Shown here: positions 1 through 8,902 of the stretch, piece after piece | How positions within the stretch are numbered: the stretch's first letter is position 1 | How the letters are laid out: each line of letters begins with the position of its first letter | Program-made: the position numbers and the translations under genes | Assembly (NCBI GenBank): GCA_963803875.1 | Contig: CAWDOA010000006.1 | Coordinates: 217,174-281,173, forward strand | DNA length: 64,000 nucleotides | From: JABDIY01 sp963803875 | Lineage (GTDB): Bacteria > Actinomycetota > Acidimicrobiia > Acidimicrobiales > SZUA-35 | Reading direction: 5' to 3' | The notes under the pieces: generated by a model | Told to the model about the DNA's origin: nothing | Databases searched by the model: none | The model's input: only the letters and a program-made list of their open reading frames with translations

Positions 1-887
1 GCCTCCAGGTCCGGTTCCACCACCTCGACGGCTCGAACCTGGCCACCGGCCGTAGAGATGGTGTGCAGCAGCTCTGGCAGCCGGTGAGCGGCATGGTCGA
101 GGTAGACGTCGCTGCGCAGGCCATCGGTCAGGATTCGATCCACACCGGGAACCAATTCGGCTGCGCTGAGGTCGACCGGATCCACCAGCTCGAGCCGGAC
201 CCGGTCTTGTTCTCCGACCCCGGCGACGAGTTCACGCCGGGTTCCCTCGGCGATCATCTTGCCCTCGTCCATGATCCCGACCCGGTCGCACAGTCGTTCC
301 GCTTCTTCCATGTAATGGGTGGTGTAGAGCAGGGCCAGGCCTTCCTCGCCCAGCGCTTCGACCGCGGTGAGGATGGCGTTGCGGCTCTGGGGATCAACAC
401 CAACGGTCGGCTCGTCCAGCACCAGCAACTCCGGCTCGTGGAGGAGACCGAGGCCGATGTTCAACCGTCGTTGCATTCCGCCGGAGAAGTTCTCGGTCCG
501 CTCATCGGCCCGGTCGGAGAGACCGAGCACTTCGAGTACCTCGGCGATCCGTTTCGACAGAGGCGCCCCTTTGAGGCCGTAGAGCTTGCCGAAGAACGAC
601 AGGTTCTCGCGGGCGGTCAAGTCCGGGTAGATGGCGATCTCCTGGGGGACATATCCGATCCGGGCGCGAGCCGCCACCGCCCTGGTCGTGACCGGGTCGC
701 CGGCCACGGACACGGTTCCCCCGTCGGCCTCGAGCAGACCGCAGACCAGGGAGATCGTTGTGGTCTTGCCGGCCCCGTTGGGTCCCAACAGTCCGTACGT
801 TTCGCCGGTGGCGATCTGGAAACTGATGTCGTTGACCGCAATACGATCGCCGAAGCTCTTCGACACGTGCTCTACGGCGAGGGTCAA
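1..887 (-). CDS. ABC transporter ATP-binding protein (partial)
   Basis: ATPase subunit of an ABC exporter of the drug/antibiotic (CcmA/DrrA-like) type; the C-terminus runs off the window start. The reverse-strand reading frame has Walker A GPNGAGKT at residues 35-42, a signature NFSGGMQRR near residue 135, Walker B LLVLDEPTVGVDP and the H-loop region TTHYMEEAERLCD. I chose the TTG start at 887 because GAAGGA lies 7 bases upstream; no ATG fits. The partner permease is expected just outside the window. Its substrate cannot be told from this sequence. Confidence 0.88.
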   Translation of the reverse strand, partial: MTLAVEHVSKSFGDRIAVNDISFQIATGETYGLLGPNGAGKTTTISLVCGLLEADGGTVSVAGDPVTTRAVAARARIGYVPQEIAIYPDLTARENLSFFGKLYGLKGAPLSKRIAEVLEVLGLSDRADERTENFSGGMQRRLNIGLGLLHEPELLVLDEPTVGVDPQSRNAILTAVEALGEEGLALLYTTHYMEEAERLCDRVGIMDEGKMIAEGTRRELVAGVGEQDRVRLELVDPVDLSAAELVPGVDRILTDGLRSDVYLDHAAHRLPELLHTISTAGGQVRAVEVVEPDLE

Positions 888-996
888 GGGATAGTCCTTC
901 GGGTGGGTGGTGGGACACCCATGTTTCCCGGTGATTGCGGCGGCGGCAAGTTCAGGCCGCGTCGAACGTCGCTCGAGTGCGATCTACGATCGCCGA

Positions 997-2184
997 GTGA
1001 GCATTGACATCAACACGATTCGGGCCGAGACACCCGGCTGTTCCTCGGTCACCCACCTGAACAACGCCGGCTCCAGCCTGCCCCCGGCGGTGGTGCTCGA
1101 CGCCGTGGTCGACTACTTGGAGACCGAGGCCCGCATCGGTGGCTACGAGATCGCTGCCGACCGCGCCGACGAGTTGGATTCGGTCTACACCAACGCAGCC
1201 GCGCTGTTGGGCGGGGAACCGGAGAACTGGGCTTTTGTCGAATCGGCCACTCGAGCATGGAACGCGGCGTTTTCGTCGTTGCGATTCCGTCCCGGTGATC
1301 GGGTACTCACCACCAAGGCCGAGTACCCGAGCAACATGGGTGGTCTGCTCCGGGCTCGCGAGATCCAGGGCGTTGAGGTCGTTGTCGTTCCCGACGACGA
1401 GACCGGCCAGGTGGATGTGGCGGCCCTGGAGTCGATGTTGGACGACCGGACCCGGTTGGTGTCGGTCACCCATGTTCCGACCCAGGGAGGGCTGATCAAC
1501 CCGGCCGCTCGGGTGGGGGAGGTTCTCCGGGACACCCCGATCCTCTATCAGGTGGACGCGTGCCAGTCGGTGGGACAGCTGCCGGTCCATGTGGACGAGA
1601 TCGGCTGTGACATCCTGTCGTTCACCGGGCGCAAGTTCATTCGTGGCCCTCGATGCACCGGCATGGTGTGGGCCAACGACGCCGCCCTGGCGCAGATGAG
1701 CACTCCCGCCGGGGTTGACATGCAGGGTGCGTCGTGGACGGACCCGATGACGATCGAACCGTTCGACTCGGCTCGGAGGTTCGAACCCTACGAGGTGTTC
1801 TTCGCCGGCAAAGTCGGGCTGGCGGTGGCGCTCGAGTACGCAGCGTCGGTCGGTATCGACAACGTCGCCGCCCGCAACCGCGAGCTGGCCACCCGGTTGC
1901 GCACCGGCCTGTCGGAGCTTCCCGGCGTGGTCGTCCGCGACAAGGGCGTCGACCGGTCAGCGATCGTGACCTTCACCGTCGATGGCTGCGATCCGTCCGA
2001 CCTCCGCGCATCGCTCCGCAGCCAGGGAATCAACGTGTCGACGTCGACGGAAGGCTCGGCCCGACTGGACTTCCCCGAGCGAGGACTCCACCAGGTGGTG
2101 CGGGCGTCGGTGCACTACTTCAACACCGAAGACGAGATCGACACCCTGATCGATGCGATCTCGGCGATGGTCGCCACCGCGTGA
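997..2184 (+). CDS. Class V aminotransferase (PLP-dependent)
   Basis: Fold-type I PLP enzyme of the aminotransferase class V / cysteine desulfurase superfamily, 395 aa. The PLP lysine is K213 in SFTGRKFIRGPR, preceded by the cofactor-contact regions VDACQSVGQ and THVPTQGG. The GTG at 997 is preferred because upstream in-frame codons overlap the divergent ABC gene promoter and show no homology. The long segment and GRKF-RGP motif resemble isopenicillin-N-epimerase-like and EgtE-like enzymes rather than IscS. The substrate is not predictable. The gene is divergent from the ABC ATPase and convergent with the next gene. Confidence 0.85.
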   Translation: MSIDINTIRAETPGCSSVTHLNNAGSSLPPAVVLDAVVDYLETEARIGGYEIAADRADELDSVYTNAAALLGGEPENWAFVESATRAWNAAFSSLRFRPGDRVLTTKAEYPSNMGGLLRAREIQGVEVVVVPDDETGQVDVAALESMLDDRTRLVSVTHVPTQGGLINPAARVGEVLRDTPILYQVDACQSVGQLPVHVDEIGCDILSFTGRKFIRGPRCTGMVWANDAALAQMSTPAGVDMQGASWTDPMTIEPFDSARRFEPYEVFFAGKVGLAVALEYAASVGIDNVAARNRELATRLRTGLSELPGVVVRDKGVDRSAIVTFTVDGCDPSDLRASLRSQGINVSTSTEGSARLDFPERGLHQVVRASVHYFNTEDEIDTLIDAISAMVATA

Positions 2185-2625
2185 CTAGACGTCGAGCGGC
2201 TCGCCCGTCTCCACCAGGGTCTTGAGACCGCTGAGGATGTAGGCGATGCCGGGTTCGAAGTGCTCCATGGTCACGCTGTCCGGCTCGAAGCCGTGGTACT
2301 CGACGGTCAGCTTGGTGACGGTGTCGGTCTGGGGTTCCACGATCCACACCATCCTCACCGGTCCTTCGGACTCGAGGTCGTCGTCCCACCGGGCGTGGAA
2401 GGTCATGTCCAACCGCAACGGTGCCTCATGGGTGATCACGTTCCCGTCGGCCACGAGAGTGCCATCGGCGGAGCAGTACTCGATTCTCGAATCGTCGTCC
2501 CACGTCGACTCGACCCGGGTGCCGTAGAAGTACTGCACGGTCTTGTCACCGTCGGTGATGGCGCGCCATACGTCGGGGGCGGTGGCACGGATGTGGATTT
2601 CGTAGGCGAGCACCGGCGCTGGCAT
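2185..2625 (-). CDS. SRPBCC / START-like domain protein
   Basis: A 146-residue single-domain protein of the SRPBCC (AHSA1-like) superfamily. The family pattern is visible: an N-terminal strand YEIHIRATAPDVWRAITD, a central segment with acidic WDDD repeats, and a C-terminal amphipathic helix (PGIAYILSGLKTLVETG). The ATG at 2625 has a strong AGGAGG 6 bases upstream, so a longer frame starting at 2832 is not the real gene. Such proteins bind small hydrophobic ligands; the ligand is unknown. It ends one base after the aminotransferase, tail to tail. Confidence 0.82.
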   Translation of the reverse strand: MPAPVLAYEIHIRATAPDVWRAITDGDKTVQYFYGTRVESTWDDDSRIEYCSADGTLVADGNVITHEAPLRLDMTFHARWDDDLESEGPVRMVWIVEPQTDTVTKLTVEYHGFEPDSVTMEHFEPGIAYILSGLKTLVETGEPLDV

Positions 2626-2683
2626 GACGCAACCTCCTCGGTTTCCTCTGAGTTTCTGCCCAGTTGGGCGTGTGGTCAAGGGG

Positions 2684-3562
2684 TCAACCCGGCGGCAGCG
2701 GCACGAACGGTTCGTGGTCGTCGGGGACGGTGGGGAAGGTCTGGTCGAGCCATCGTTGTTTGGCGTCTTCGATCGCTTCGGGGTCGGAGTGGACGAAGTT
2801 CCACCAGATGTAGCGTTTGCCCAACGGTTCACCGCCGATCATGAGTGCGGTTCCTGTGCCGGACAGGGTGGGTGTGGTTCCTCGTTCCAGGACCGCCAGC
2901 GAACCTTCGGTCAGCTCGGACCCGTCGATCCGAAGCTCACCGGTGAGGGCGAGCACGGCTCGTTCGGGGTGGTCAGCGGGCAGTGCCAGTGTCGAATCGT
3001 TGAGGTTGAGGTCGGCCAGGACGAGCGGTGATGAGCCGACGACGGGAGCATCGTGTCCCCACCCCGAGCCGGCGGCGATGCGGATCTCGGTGTCGCCGTC
3101 GTGTTCGAGCGGTACGTCGTGGGCGGGGCAGTGTTCGAAGCCGGCGGCGCCGTTCTCGGCGTCGTGGGGGAGAGCAACCCACAGTTGGGCACCGAAGAGG
3201 TCGGTGCTCTGTGCGAGATCGTCGGGGTGCGACCGTTCGGTGTGGGTGACGCCGGCTCCTGCGGTCATCCAGTTGACCGCTCCCGGTTCGATGGTCTGGA
3301 CCGCTCCGGTGGAGTCGCGGTGAACCGCTCTGCCCCGCAGGAGGTAGGTGAGGGTCGACAGACCGATGTGGGGGTGGGCGTTGATGTTCATCCCTTCGCC
3401 GGGGCCGAGCTCCTCGGGGCCCATGATGTCGAGAAAGGTGAACGGACCGACCATGCGACGGGTGCGGTAGGGGAGCAGTCGTCGGACCGATCCGCTGCCG
3501 ACCGGGCGGATTCGGGGTTCGATTGTCAGCTCGATGGCTTCCTGCTGCTGGGGCTCGATCAC
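2684..3562 (-). CDS. Pirin family protein
   Basis: Bicupin pirin, 292 aa, full length for the family. The N-terminal cupin carries the metal-binding motif NAHPHIGLSTLTYLLRG (H63 and H65) followed by HRDSTG and the pirin motif GAVNWMTAGAGVTHTERS. The C-terminal half is the Pirin_C domain. Bacterial pirins are Fe-binding proteins, some with quercetin 2,3-dioxygenase activity; the role here is unknown. Encoded on the same strand as the SRPBCC gene, 58 bases upstream of it, so the two may be cotranscribed. Confidence 0.9.
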   Translation of the reverse strand: MIEPQQQEAIELTIEPRIRPVGSGSVRRLLPYRTRRMVGPFTFLDIMGPEELGPGEGMNINAHPHIGLSTLTYLLRGRAVHRDSTGAVQTIEPGAVNWMTAGAGVTHTERSHPDDLAQSTDLFGAQLWVALPHDAENGAAGFEHCPAHDVPLEHDGDTEIRIAAGSGWGHDAPVVGSSPLVLADLNLNDSTLALPADHPERAVLALTGELRIDGSELTEGSLAVLERGTTPTLSGTGTALMIGGEPLGKRYIWWNFVHSDPEAIEDAKQRWLDQTFPTVPDDHEPFVPLPPG

Positions 3563-3698
3563 GACTGGTCCTCTGTGTCTCTTCGGGTCTCCAGTCTGTC
3601 AGCCGGCGCATACCTCCCGCCCACACGAATGGACCATGGCCTCTGTCGCTGCCACTCCGTCGCTCTTAGTGTTCGATTCACACGATCAGGAGAAGACG

Positions 3699-4067
3699 AT
3701 GACAACAGAAACAATGGATCGAGCCTCACAGGCGTTGAGCGAGAACCTGCAGGGCGTGCGCGACCTCGTAACGGTTCGCCGGGTGTTCGGGGAGGCGTAT
3801 GAGGTCGACGGGGTCACGATCATTCCGGTGGCCAAAGTTGGGGGCGGTGGCGGTGGCGGCGGAGGCGACGACGAGAGCGGAAGTGCCGGCGGCTTCGGCA
3901 GCGGATTCGGCGTGGGAGCAGCCCCGGTCGGGGTCTACGAAGTCCGGGATGGAAAGGCCGAGTGGAAGCCCGCCGTTGATGTGAATCGGATCGCCAAGGG
4001 TGGGCAGGTCCTCGCCGGGATCATCTCGGTGTGTATCACCCTGGTGATGCTGAAGCGGAACCGATGA
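3699..4067 (+). CDS. GerW/YtfJ-like protein
   Basis: A 122-residue protein of the GerW (YtfJ) family. The family core YEVDGVTIIPVAKV is followed by a run of nine glycines, a Gly/Ser/Phe-rich stretch and a second core (GVYEVRDGKAEWKP). The C-terminus is a single hydrophobic segment ending in KRNR. The start at 3699 follows an AGGAGA. The B. subtilis member is a spore germination protein, but homologues are common in non-sporulating actinobacteria, so sporulation should not be inferred. It overlaps the next gene by ATGA. Confidence 0.82.
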   Translation: MTTETMDRASQALSENLQGVRDLVTVRRVFGEAYEVDGVTIIPVAKVGGGGGGGGGDDESGSAGGFGSGFGVGAAPVGVYEVRDGKAEWKPAVDVNRIAKGGQVLAGIISVCITLVMLKRNR

Positions 4068-4678
4068 CGGCCGCCACGAATCCGGTGGGCGGTCCGGTCA
4101 ACTATCCCGCCACGCTCCGGGTGGAAACGCCGGAGCAGATGGCGAACTGGCGGCCCCTGGTGCAATGGATTCTGGCGATACCTCACCTGTTGATCGCCGC
4201 TGCTCTCGAAAACGTCACCGCAGCGTTGGCCATCGTGTCGTGGTTCGTGATCCTCTTCACCGGCCGGCTGCCCAAGGATCTGGCCGACTTCCAGATCATG
4301 ATCCTGCGGTATACGAAACGGGCCGAGTTGTACAGCGGTTTCCTGTACGAGGAGTATCCGCCGTTCGATTTCACCCTGTCACCGCATGATCCGGGCGGGA
4401 GCCCGGTCGAGGTCAACATCACCCCGGAGCTGGAGAACCGGAACCGGCTGACCGTGGGTCTCCGCTTCCTGTGGGTGATCCCGGCCCTGGTCTACGCCCT
4501 GTTGATCTGGGTCGTGGCCGCGTTCTGCTGGCTGTTCGCCTTCTTCGCCATCCTGTTCACCGGCCGCTGGCCCGATGGGTTGCGCAACTGGGTGATGAAG
4601 TTCAACCGGGTCAGCATCCGGCTGGAGGCCTACATCCTGCTGCTCACCGACGAATACCCGCCCTACACCACCGAGTGA
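4064..4678 (+). CDS. DUF4389 membrane protein
   Basis: A 204-residue inner-membrane protein with two tandem copies of the DUF4389 repeat. Each copy has a hydrophobic helix pair followed by LFTGRLP / LFTGRWP, a helix, then a tyrosine-rich segment ending EEYPPFD or DEYPPYT. Function unknown. The ATGA overlap with the GerW-like gene implies translational coupling, and the two products may work together at the membrane. Confidence 0.85.
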   Translation: MTAATNPVGGPVNYPATLRVETPEQMANWRPLVQWILAIPHLLIAAALENVTAALAIVSWFVILFTGRLPKDLADFQIMILRYTKRAELYSGFLYEEYPPFDFTLSPHDPGGSPVEVNITPELENRNRLTVGLRFLWVIPALVYALLIWVVAAFCWLFAFFAILFTGRWPDGLRNWVMKFNRVSIRLEAYILLLTDEYPPYTTE

Positions 4679-4786
4679 GACGTGGGCAGGCCGCTGAAGT
4701 CCCAGCGCTGGCTGAACCACCGGCGCCAGGATCTGAACCGGCCTAGTCTCCCTTCAAGCATGTACCGCACCCCTGGAGGAATCGCC

Positions 4787-5461
4787 ATGACCGACGAAGA
4801 GACCGCCGAGCAAACCAAGATCAAGGTCGCCGACAACGGCCCCTACATGGTGAGCGGGTCGGCGTCGTTGATTCGACGAAGCGCGGTGATGTCGGAGAAG
4901 GACGAACCGGTGACATGGAAGACCGGCGAATCGATCGACACCAAGGCCCGGTTTGCGCTGTGCCGGTGCGGTCAGAGTCCAACAAACCGTTCTGCGACGG
5001 GACCCACAACAAGATCGAATGGGACAGCGCCGACCAAGCACCCGAGGGCACCTACGCCGAACGTCGCGAAAGCCTCGGTGGTGACGGGTGTCGAGATCTT
5101 CGACGATCGCAAGACCTGCGCCCACATCGGGTTCTGCGGCAACAAGGTCACCAACATCTGGAACCTGGCCGAGCAAACCGGTGACAGCCGGATCCGGGCC
5201 GAGGCGATCGCCATGGTGGAGCGATGCCCGTCCGGGGCGCTCAGCTACGTGATCGACGACGAACAGATCGAACCCCACCTGCCCACCGAGATCGCCCTCA
5301 TCACCGACGGGCCGATCTGGGTGACCGGCGGTATCGAGGTGGAACGAGCCGGTGGTGAAGCGCTCGACACCCGCAACCGGGTCACCCTGTGCCGCTGCGG
5401 TCAGTCCAAATCGAAGCCGCTGTGCGACGGCTCACACTGGGACGCCGGCTTCAAAGGCTGA
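4787..5461 (+). CDS. CDGSH - Fer4_19 - CDGSH iron-sulfur protein (frameshifts)
   Basis: Three Fe-S modules in one gene. The first CDGSH motif is split: ALCRCGQS is in the main frame and SNKPFCDGTHNKIEW in the next frame. The reading returns to the main frame near 5085, so a one-base loss near 4978 is compensated by a one-base gain. The centre is a divergent mono-cluster ferredoxin domain (CAHIGFCGNK and RCPSGALSYV, Fer4_19). The C-terminus is an intact CDGSH motif (LCRCGQSKSKPLCDGSH). Start 4787 follows TGGAGGA. Such proteins carry labile 2Fe-2S clusters; role unknown. The frameshifts look like sequence errors. Confidence 0.8.
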   Translation: MTDEETAEQTKIKVADNGPYMVSGSASLIRRSAVMSEKDEPVTWKTGESIDTKARFALCRCGQSPTNRSATGPTTRSNGTAPTKHPRAPTPNVAKASVVTGVEIFDDRKTCAHIGFCGNKVTNIWNLAEQTGDSRIRAEAIAMVERCPSGALSYVIDDEQIEPHLPTEIALITDGPIWVTGGIEVERAGGEALDTRNRVTLCRCGQSKSKPLCDGSHWDAGFKG

Positions 5462-5529
5462 GACTGTCCGGCGAATCTGCCGTACGCCTTCGACGTGGAA
5501 CACGACCTTCGAGATCTGGATGGCCGGGC

Positions 5530-6250
5530 CTACGGCCGTGCTTTCGACCCTTCACTGGCGATCGACAGACCGTCCTCTTGGTCGTTGAATCCCCTGGTGA
5601 TCAGCCAGATCGCCATCACCATTTCTTGAATGGCCAGAGGTATGACCAGCAGGTTGATGGCCGACGCGTTCGAGTTGAGCGATTCGAACATGACCAACAA
5701 ACCCGATGCGAACATCAGCGGCACACCGATCAAACCCCAGAGTGAAAGCCATGGCGGTACGAGTTCGTGCCTGTAGAACGCCAGATTCAGCACCAGCGCC
5801 GACAGGCTGAAGACCATTTGGGCACCCAGGTAACCGGTCCAATCACTGGAGGCCTTCAGTGATTCTGCCAAGACTTCAGCGCTGGCGACGTCGCCACTTC
5901 CGGCTCCGATGGCGTCCCAACTCAGAGGTACCAGCAGCAAACCGGCGACCACCCCGATGGCGATGACCGTCACTTCCAGCGTTCTGGCCAAAACATAGCC
6001 AAGGGCGAATGGTCTCACTCTGACGTTTCAGAACCGGATAGAGCAGAACCGCGGTGCCAACCATGGCGGTGAGCATCAGAAAGATCAGCATCTGGCCGAC
6101 AATCAGTGAACTCTGGTTGGCGTAGACCGCTTCGAGCAGGTTCTCATCACCGAGGGTCGACGACATCACCACAACACTCATGACACCGGCGACCGTGGCC
6201 AGGACGAACAACCAGCCAATTCGTTGCGCCGGCTTCGTGAAGTAACTCAT
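5530..6250 (-). CDS. DUF4386 membrane protein (frameshifted)
   Basis: Integral membrane protein of the DUF4386 family with about six hydrophobic segments. The N-terminal part starts MSYFTKPAQRIGWLF at 6250 and runs to about VLKRQSE. It then continues in another frame with PFALGYVLARTLEV and ends near 5530. The join is near 6015 and needs one base removed (or two added). The two halves together match the usual family length of about 230-240 aa, so this is probably one intact gene with a sequence error. Function unknown. Confidence 0.75.
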
Positions 6251-6290
6251 TTCAAATCTCCAATCTCGTGGGCACGGCGGCGACCGATCC

Positions 6291-6722
6291 CTATTCCGTT
6301 GAGCCGAGCTGGTCTTCCAGGCGGGCGAAGTCGGCATTGAGAGCTCGCTTCAGCCACACCTTCAACACCGGGGCTGCCAGCTTCAGCACACCAGCCGGTT
6401 TGGCTTCCACTGTCACTATCAACCTCGTCCAGCCGTTGGCCTGGACGAACCGGGTTTCCATGTGCCCCGCCATGGGTCCATCCCATGACTCTCCGAGAAG
6501 CCGGTTCACTTCATACGCAGTGATCTCGTGAACGAACTCGGCCCGACGACCGGGATACTTGTCCGTCGCCTTGTACTTGGTGCCCACGCCGATGTCGCCG
6601 GCGGTGAGCTTGCTGCGCTCGATCGCCGGTGTGACCCACTCGGGTCGGCGCTCGATGTCACACATCACGAAAAACACAAGTTCGACCGGGTGTTTGATCA
6701 CGTGTTCGAGTTCGATGATCAC
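6291..6722 (-). CDS. SRPBCC family protein
   Basis: A 143-residue START/polyketide-cyclase-like protein. It begins VIIELEHVIKHPVELVFFV, has the WVTP segment and GTKYKATDKYPG typical of this group, and ends in a long helix (LKLAAPVLKVWLKRAL). The GTG start at 6722 is supported by GGAAGGGAG just upstream. An earlier start at 6815 would add a non-conserved stretch. It is transcribed toward the DUF4386 gene and is probably a small-ligand-binding protein of unknown specificity. Confidence 0.8.
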   Translation of the reverse strand: MIIELEHVIKHPVELVFFVMCDIERRPEWVTPAIERSKLTAGDIGVGTKYKATDKYPGRRAEFVHEITAYEVNRLLGESWDGPMAGHMETRFVQANGWTRLIVTVEAKPAGVLKLAAPVLKVWLKRALNADFARLEDQLGSTE

Positions 6723-6787
6723 GCCTGGCTCCCTTCCAGTCCTTTGCAGCGTGCCGGTATTCCCCGAAGACGCAGAAGAGGCATTGG

Positions 6788-7084
6788 TCATGAATTGCGG
6801 CCAGGTTCCACCCAATACGGCCCGTCGTGGCGGTGCTCTGAGCCTTCTATCCGCTTGGCCGAAGGTGGATGGTCCATGTTCATGTAGACGCCACCGACAC
6901 GCAGTTCGTGGAGCATCTGTTCGATCCGTTTGGTCCGGGTTTCGGGTCGTTTGGCCCGCCCGATCCAGCCCAGATAGTCGTTGCGTTGGTAGTGGGGGCG
7001 TTCGTTGTACTCATCGGTCAGGCCGTGCTCGGCCAGGAGTTCGGCGACATCCTTGGGCATCGGGTTGGTTGGTCGACGGGTCAC
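6788..7084 (-). CDS. YdeI/OmpD-associated-like small protein
   Basis: A 98-residue protein resembling the C-terminal domain of the YdeI/OmpD-associated family: a helical stretch PKDVAELLAEHGL, then YLGWIGRAKRPETRTKRI, which is the characteristic W-I-x-x-A-K-R-x-E-T-R motif. The GTG at 7084 follows GGAGG. Function in this family is not established. The assignment rests on the one motif. Confidence 0.65.
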   Translation of the reverse strand: MTRRPTNPMPKDVAELLAEHGLTDEYNERPHYQRNDYLGWIGRAKRPETRTKRIEQMLHELRVGGVYMNMDHPPSAKRIEGSEHRHDGPYWVEPGRNS

Positions 7085-7162
7085 TGCCTTGCCTCCGTGT
7101 GGCACAGAGTAGTCTCACCCCCATGCGGGTAGCCGACGCTCCAGAGGTTCGGGGCTGACACC

Positions 7163-7983
7163 GTGAGCGCAGTCGACTCCCAGCCCGAGACGACCACGCA
7201 CTCGGGTTCGGTCACGGTGCGATCCGTTGCACTCCCCACCGAACACGGCGGCTGGAGCCTCACCGCGGAGCCGGCAGTGCTGGGTTTGCTGGTGGCCTGG
7301 TCGTGGCCCGGTCTCGCGTTGGCCCTGGCGGCGATGGTGGCATTCGTTGCCCGCACTCCGCTGAAGCTTGTTCTGGTTGATCGCTTCAGGGGCCGGTGGC
7401 TGCCAAGATCCCGACTGGCAGCGAAGGTGGCCGCGGTCGAGCTGACAGTGTTGGCCGTGCTTGGTGGCGTATTCGACCCTGGCGGCAACCTCGAGTTTCT
7501 GGCTTCCGCTACTGGTTGCGGCGCCCCTGGTGGCGCTCGAACTGTGGTTCGACATGCGCAGCCGCAGCCGTCGGCTCATTCCCGAACTGGCCGGTTCGAT
7601 CGGAATCGGTTCGATCGCAACCGCGGTCGCCCTGGCCGACGGGGCTTCGAATGCGCTGGCATGGGGACTCTGGGTCGTGATTGCGGCCCGGTCGGTCGCC
7701 GCCATCCCGTATGTCCGGATCCAGATCCTGAGGGTGCGGTCTCGGCCACTACATCTCTGGCACAGCGACGCCGCCCAGGTGGGTGCAATCGGAATCGCCG
7801 CCCTCGGTTGGTTGCTCGATCTTGTCCCAGCCGCCACGGTCATCGTCATCGGAGTCGATCGCGCTGGTGAACCTGGCCAGTGTCAGGTCGAAACCGCCAC
7901 GGGTGGTCGTTCTCGGCGTTCAGCAGATGGTGGTCGGTATCGTCGTCGTGGCTACGACCGCTATCGCAATACTCGTCTCCTAG
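7163..7983 (+). CDS. YwiC-like membrane protein (frameshifted)
   Basis: Integral membrane protein of the YwiC-like family. The hallmark LPTEHGGWSLTAEP is near residue 24. Coding continues in three successive frames: the first to about VLG, the second from VAYSTLAATSSFWL (join near 7463), the third from SIALVNLASVRSKPP (join near 7850) to the stop at 7983. Each piece is hydrophobic and family-like, so the most likely reading is one intact gene with two one-base errors. Starts at GTG 7163. Function unknown. Confidence 0.75.
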
Positions 7984-7995
7984 CCCGAATCGACC

Positions 7996-8304
7996 ATGAC
8001 CACTCACCAAGAACTCCCCGAAGGCCTACAGCTGGCCCGCACCACCGACATCTTCGACAAGGACACCGTCCCCGCCGGTCTGCTACGAGCCCATCGGGTG
8101 GCCGACGGCGTGTGGGGACGGCTCGTGGTTCATTCCGGCACCGTCACCTTCGTCTTCGAAGATCAGCCCGACCACCCCATCGTCGCCGGTGCCGGCGATC
8201 GAATCGTGATTCCGCCCGGGCGCCCCCACCACGTGGAACTCAGCGACACGGCCTCGTTCGCAGTGGAGTTCCACCGGCGATCTGACACCACCTCCACAAG
8301 CTGA
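7996..8304 (+). CDS. DUF1971 cupin-like protein
   Basis: A 102-residue cupin of the DUF1971 group, whose members are often found fused to or beside tellurite-resistance TehB. The family features are LLRAHRVADGVWGRLVV, then a GDRIVIPPGRPHHVEL strand with the His-containing cupin motif. The start is 12 bases after the YwiC-like stop, so the two are probably one operon. No tehB is nearby and the ligand is unknown. Confidence 0.75.
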   Translation: MTTHQELPEGLQLARTTDIFDKDTVPAGLLRAHRVADGVWGRLVVHSGTVTFVFEDQPDHPIVAGAGDRIVIPPGRPHHVELSDTASFAVEFHRRSDTTSTS

Positions 8305-8325
8305 ACCCGAAACCCGAAGCGTCTC

Positions 8326-8757
8326 CTAGGGTTGGACCACCGGCAGATCGTCGTCCAACCAGGCAACGATCCCACCGTCGACGTTCGAAACATCGGAGAA
8401 CCCCAGATCCTCCATCATCGCCACCGTCTGGCCGCTGCGGTTCCCGGACCGGCAGTAAACCAGGTAGGGAACGTCGGGATCCAGCGTTGCCAGTTGATCG
8501 GAGAAGTCGCCGTCGTAGAAGTTCATCAACGTTGCCCCCTCCAGATGGACCTCGGAGAACTCCTCCGGAGTCCGCACGTCGAGGATGACCAGATCAGAAG
8601 GCGGATCGGCCTGAAGCGCAGCTCCCACATCTGGTTGGACCGTCCGGACCCCAGCGCCACTGTTCAGGGTGTCACTGGATTGATCGGCTTCGGCCGTGCT
8701 GCCGCATGCGGCTGCGAGTAGAGCGAAGGCCAGGACCAAGCGAGGAATGAATTTCAT
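8326..8757 (-). CDS. Rhodanese-domain lipoprotein
   Basis: A secreted lipoprotein of 143 aa. An N-terminal signal peptide (MKFIPRLVLAFALL) ends in a lipobox LAAAC. A single rhodanese domain follows, with the entry motif DVRTPEEFSEVHLEGA and the active-site loop YCRSGNRS, so the catalytic Cys is present. It probably handles sulfane sulfur or acts in extracytoplasmic redox. Start at ATG 8757; longer upstream frames are not signal-peptide-like. Convergent with the DUF1971 gene. Confidence 0.85.
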   Translation of the reverse strand: MKFIPRLVLAFALLAAACGSTAEADQSSDTLNSGAGVRTVQPDVGAALQADPPSDLVILDVRTPEEFSEVHLEGATLMNFYDGDFSDQLATLDPDVPYLVYCRSGNRSGQTVAMMEDLGFSDVSNVDGGIVAWLDDDLPVVQP

Positions 8758-8861
8758 GATGGGTTCTCCGGACTGGGCTGAACGGGTCGATGGTGACGGT
8801 AGCAGTTGTACGGACATTTTGAGCAGCGCGTACATAAGGTCTGATATGGTCGAAAGTACGG

Positions 8862-8880
8862 ATGACACATTGTGTGTCAT
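8862..8880. promoter_or_regulatory. Inverted repeat operator upstream of GntR gene
   Basis: A perfect 8-bp inverted repeat ATGACACA-TTG-TGTGTCAT lies 22 bases before the GntR start codon. The size and position suit autoregulation by the adjacent GntR-family protein; inferred from position only. Confidence 0.6.
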
Positions 8881-8902
8881 TGCGTCATCAGGAGGACGAG
8901 CG

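Noticed and set aside
63..1007. Long plus-strand open frame across the first kilobase
   Set aside because: It is the antisense shadow of the ABC ATPase, whose Walker motifs are clear on the minus strand.
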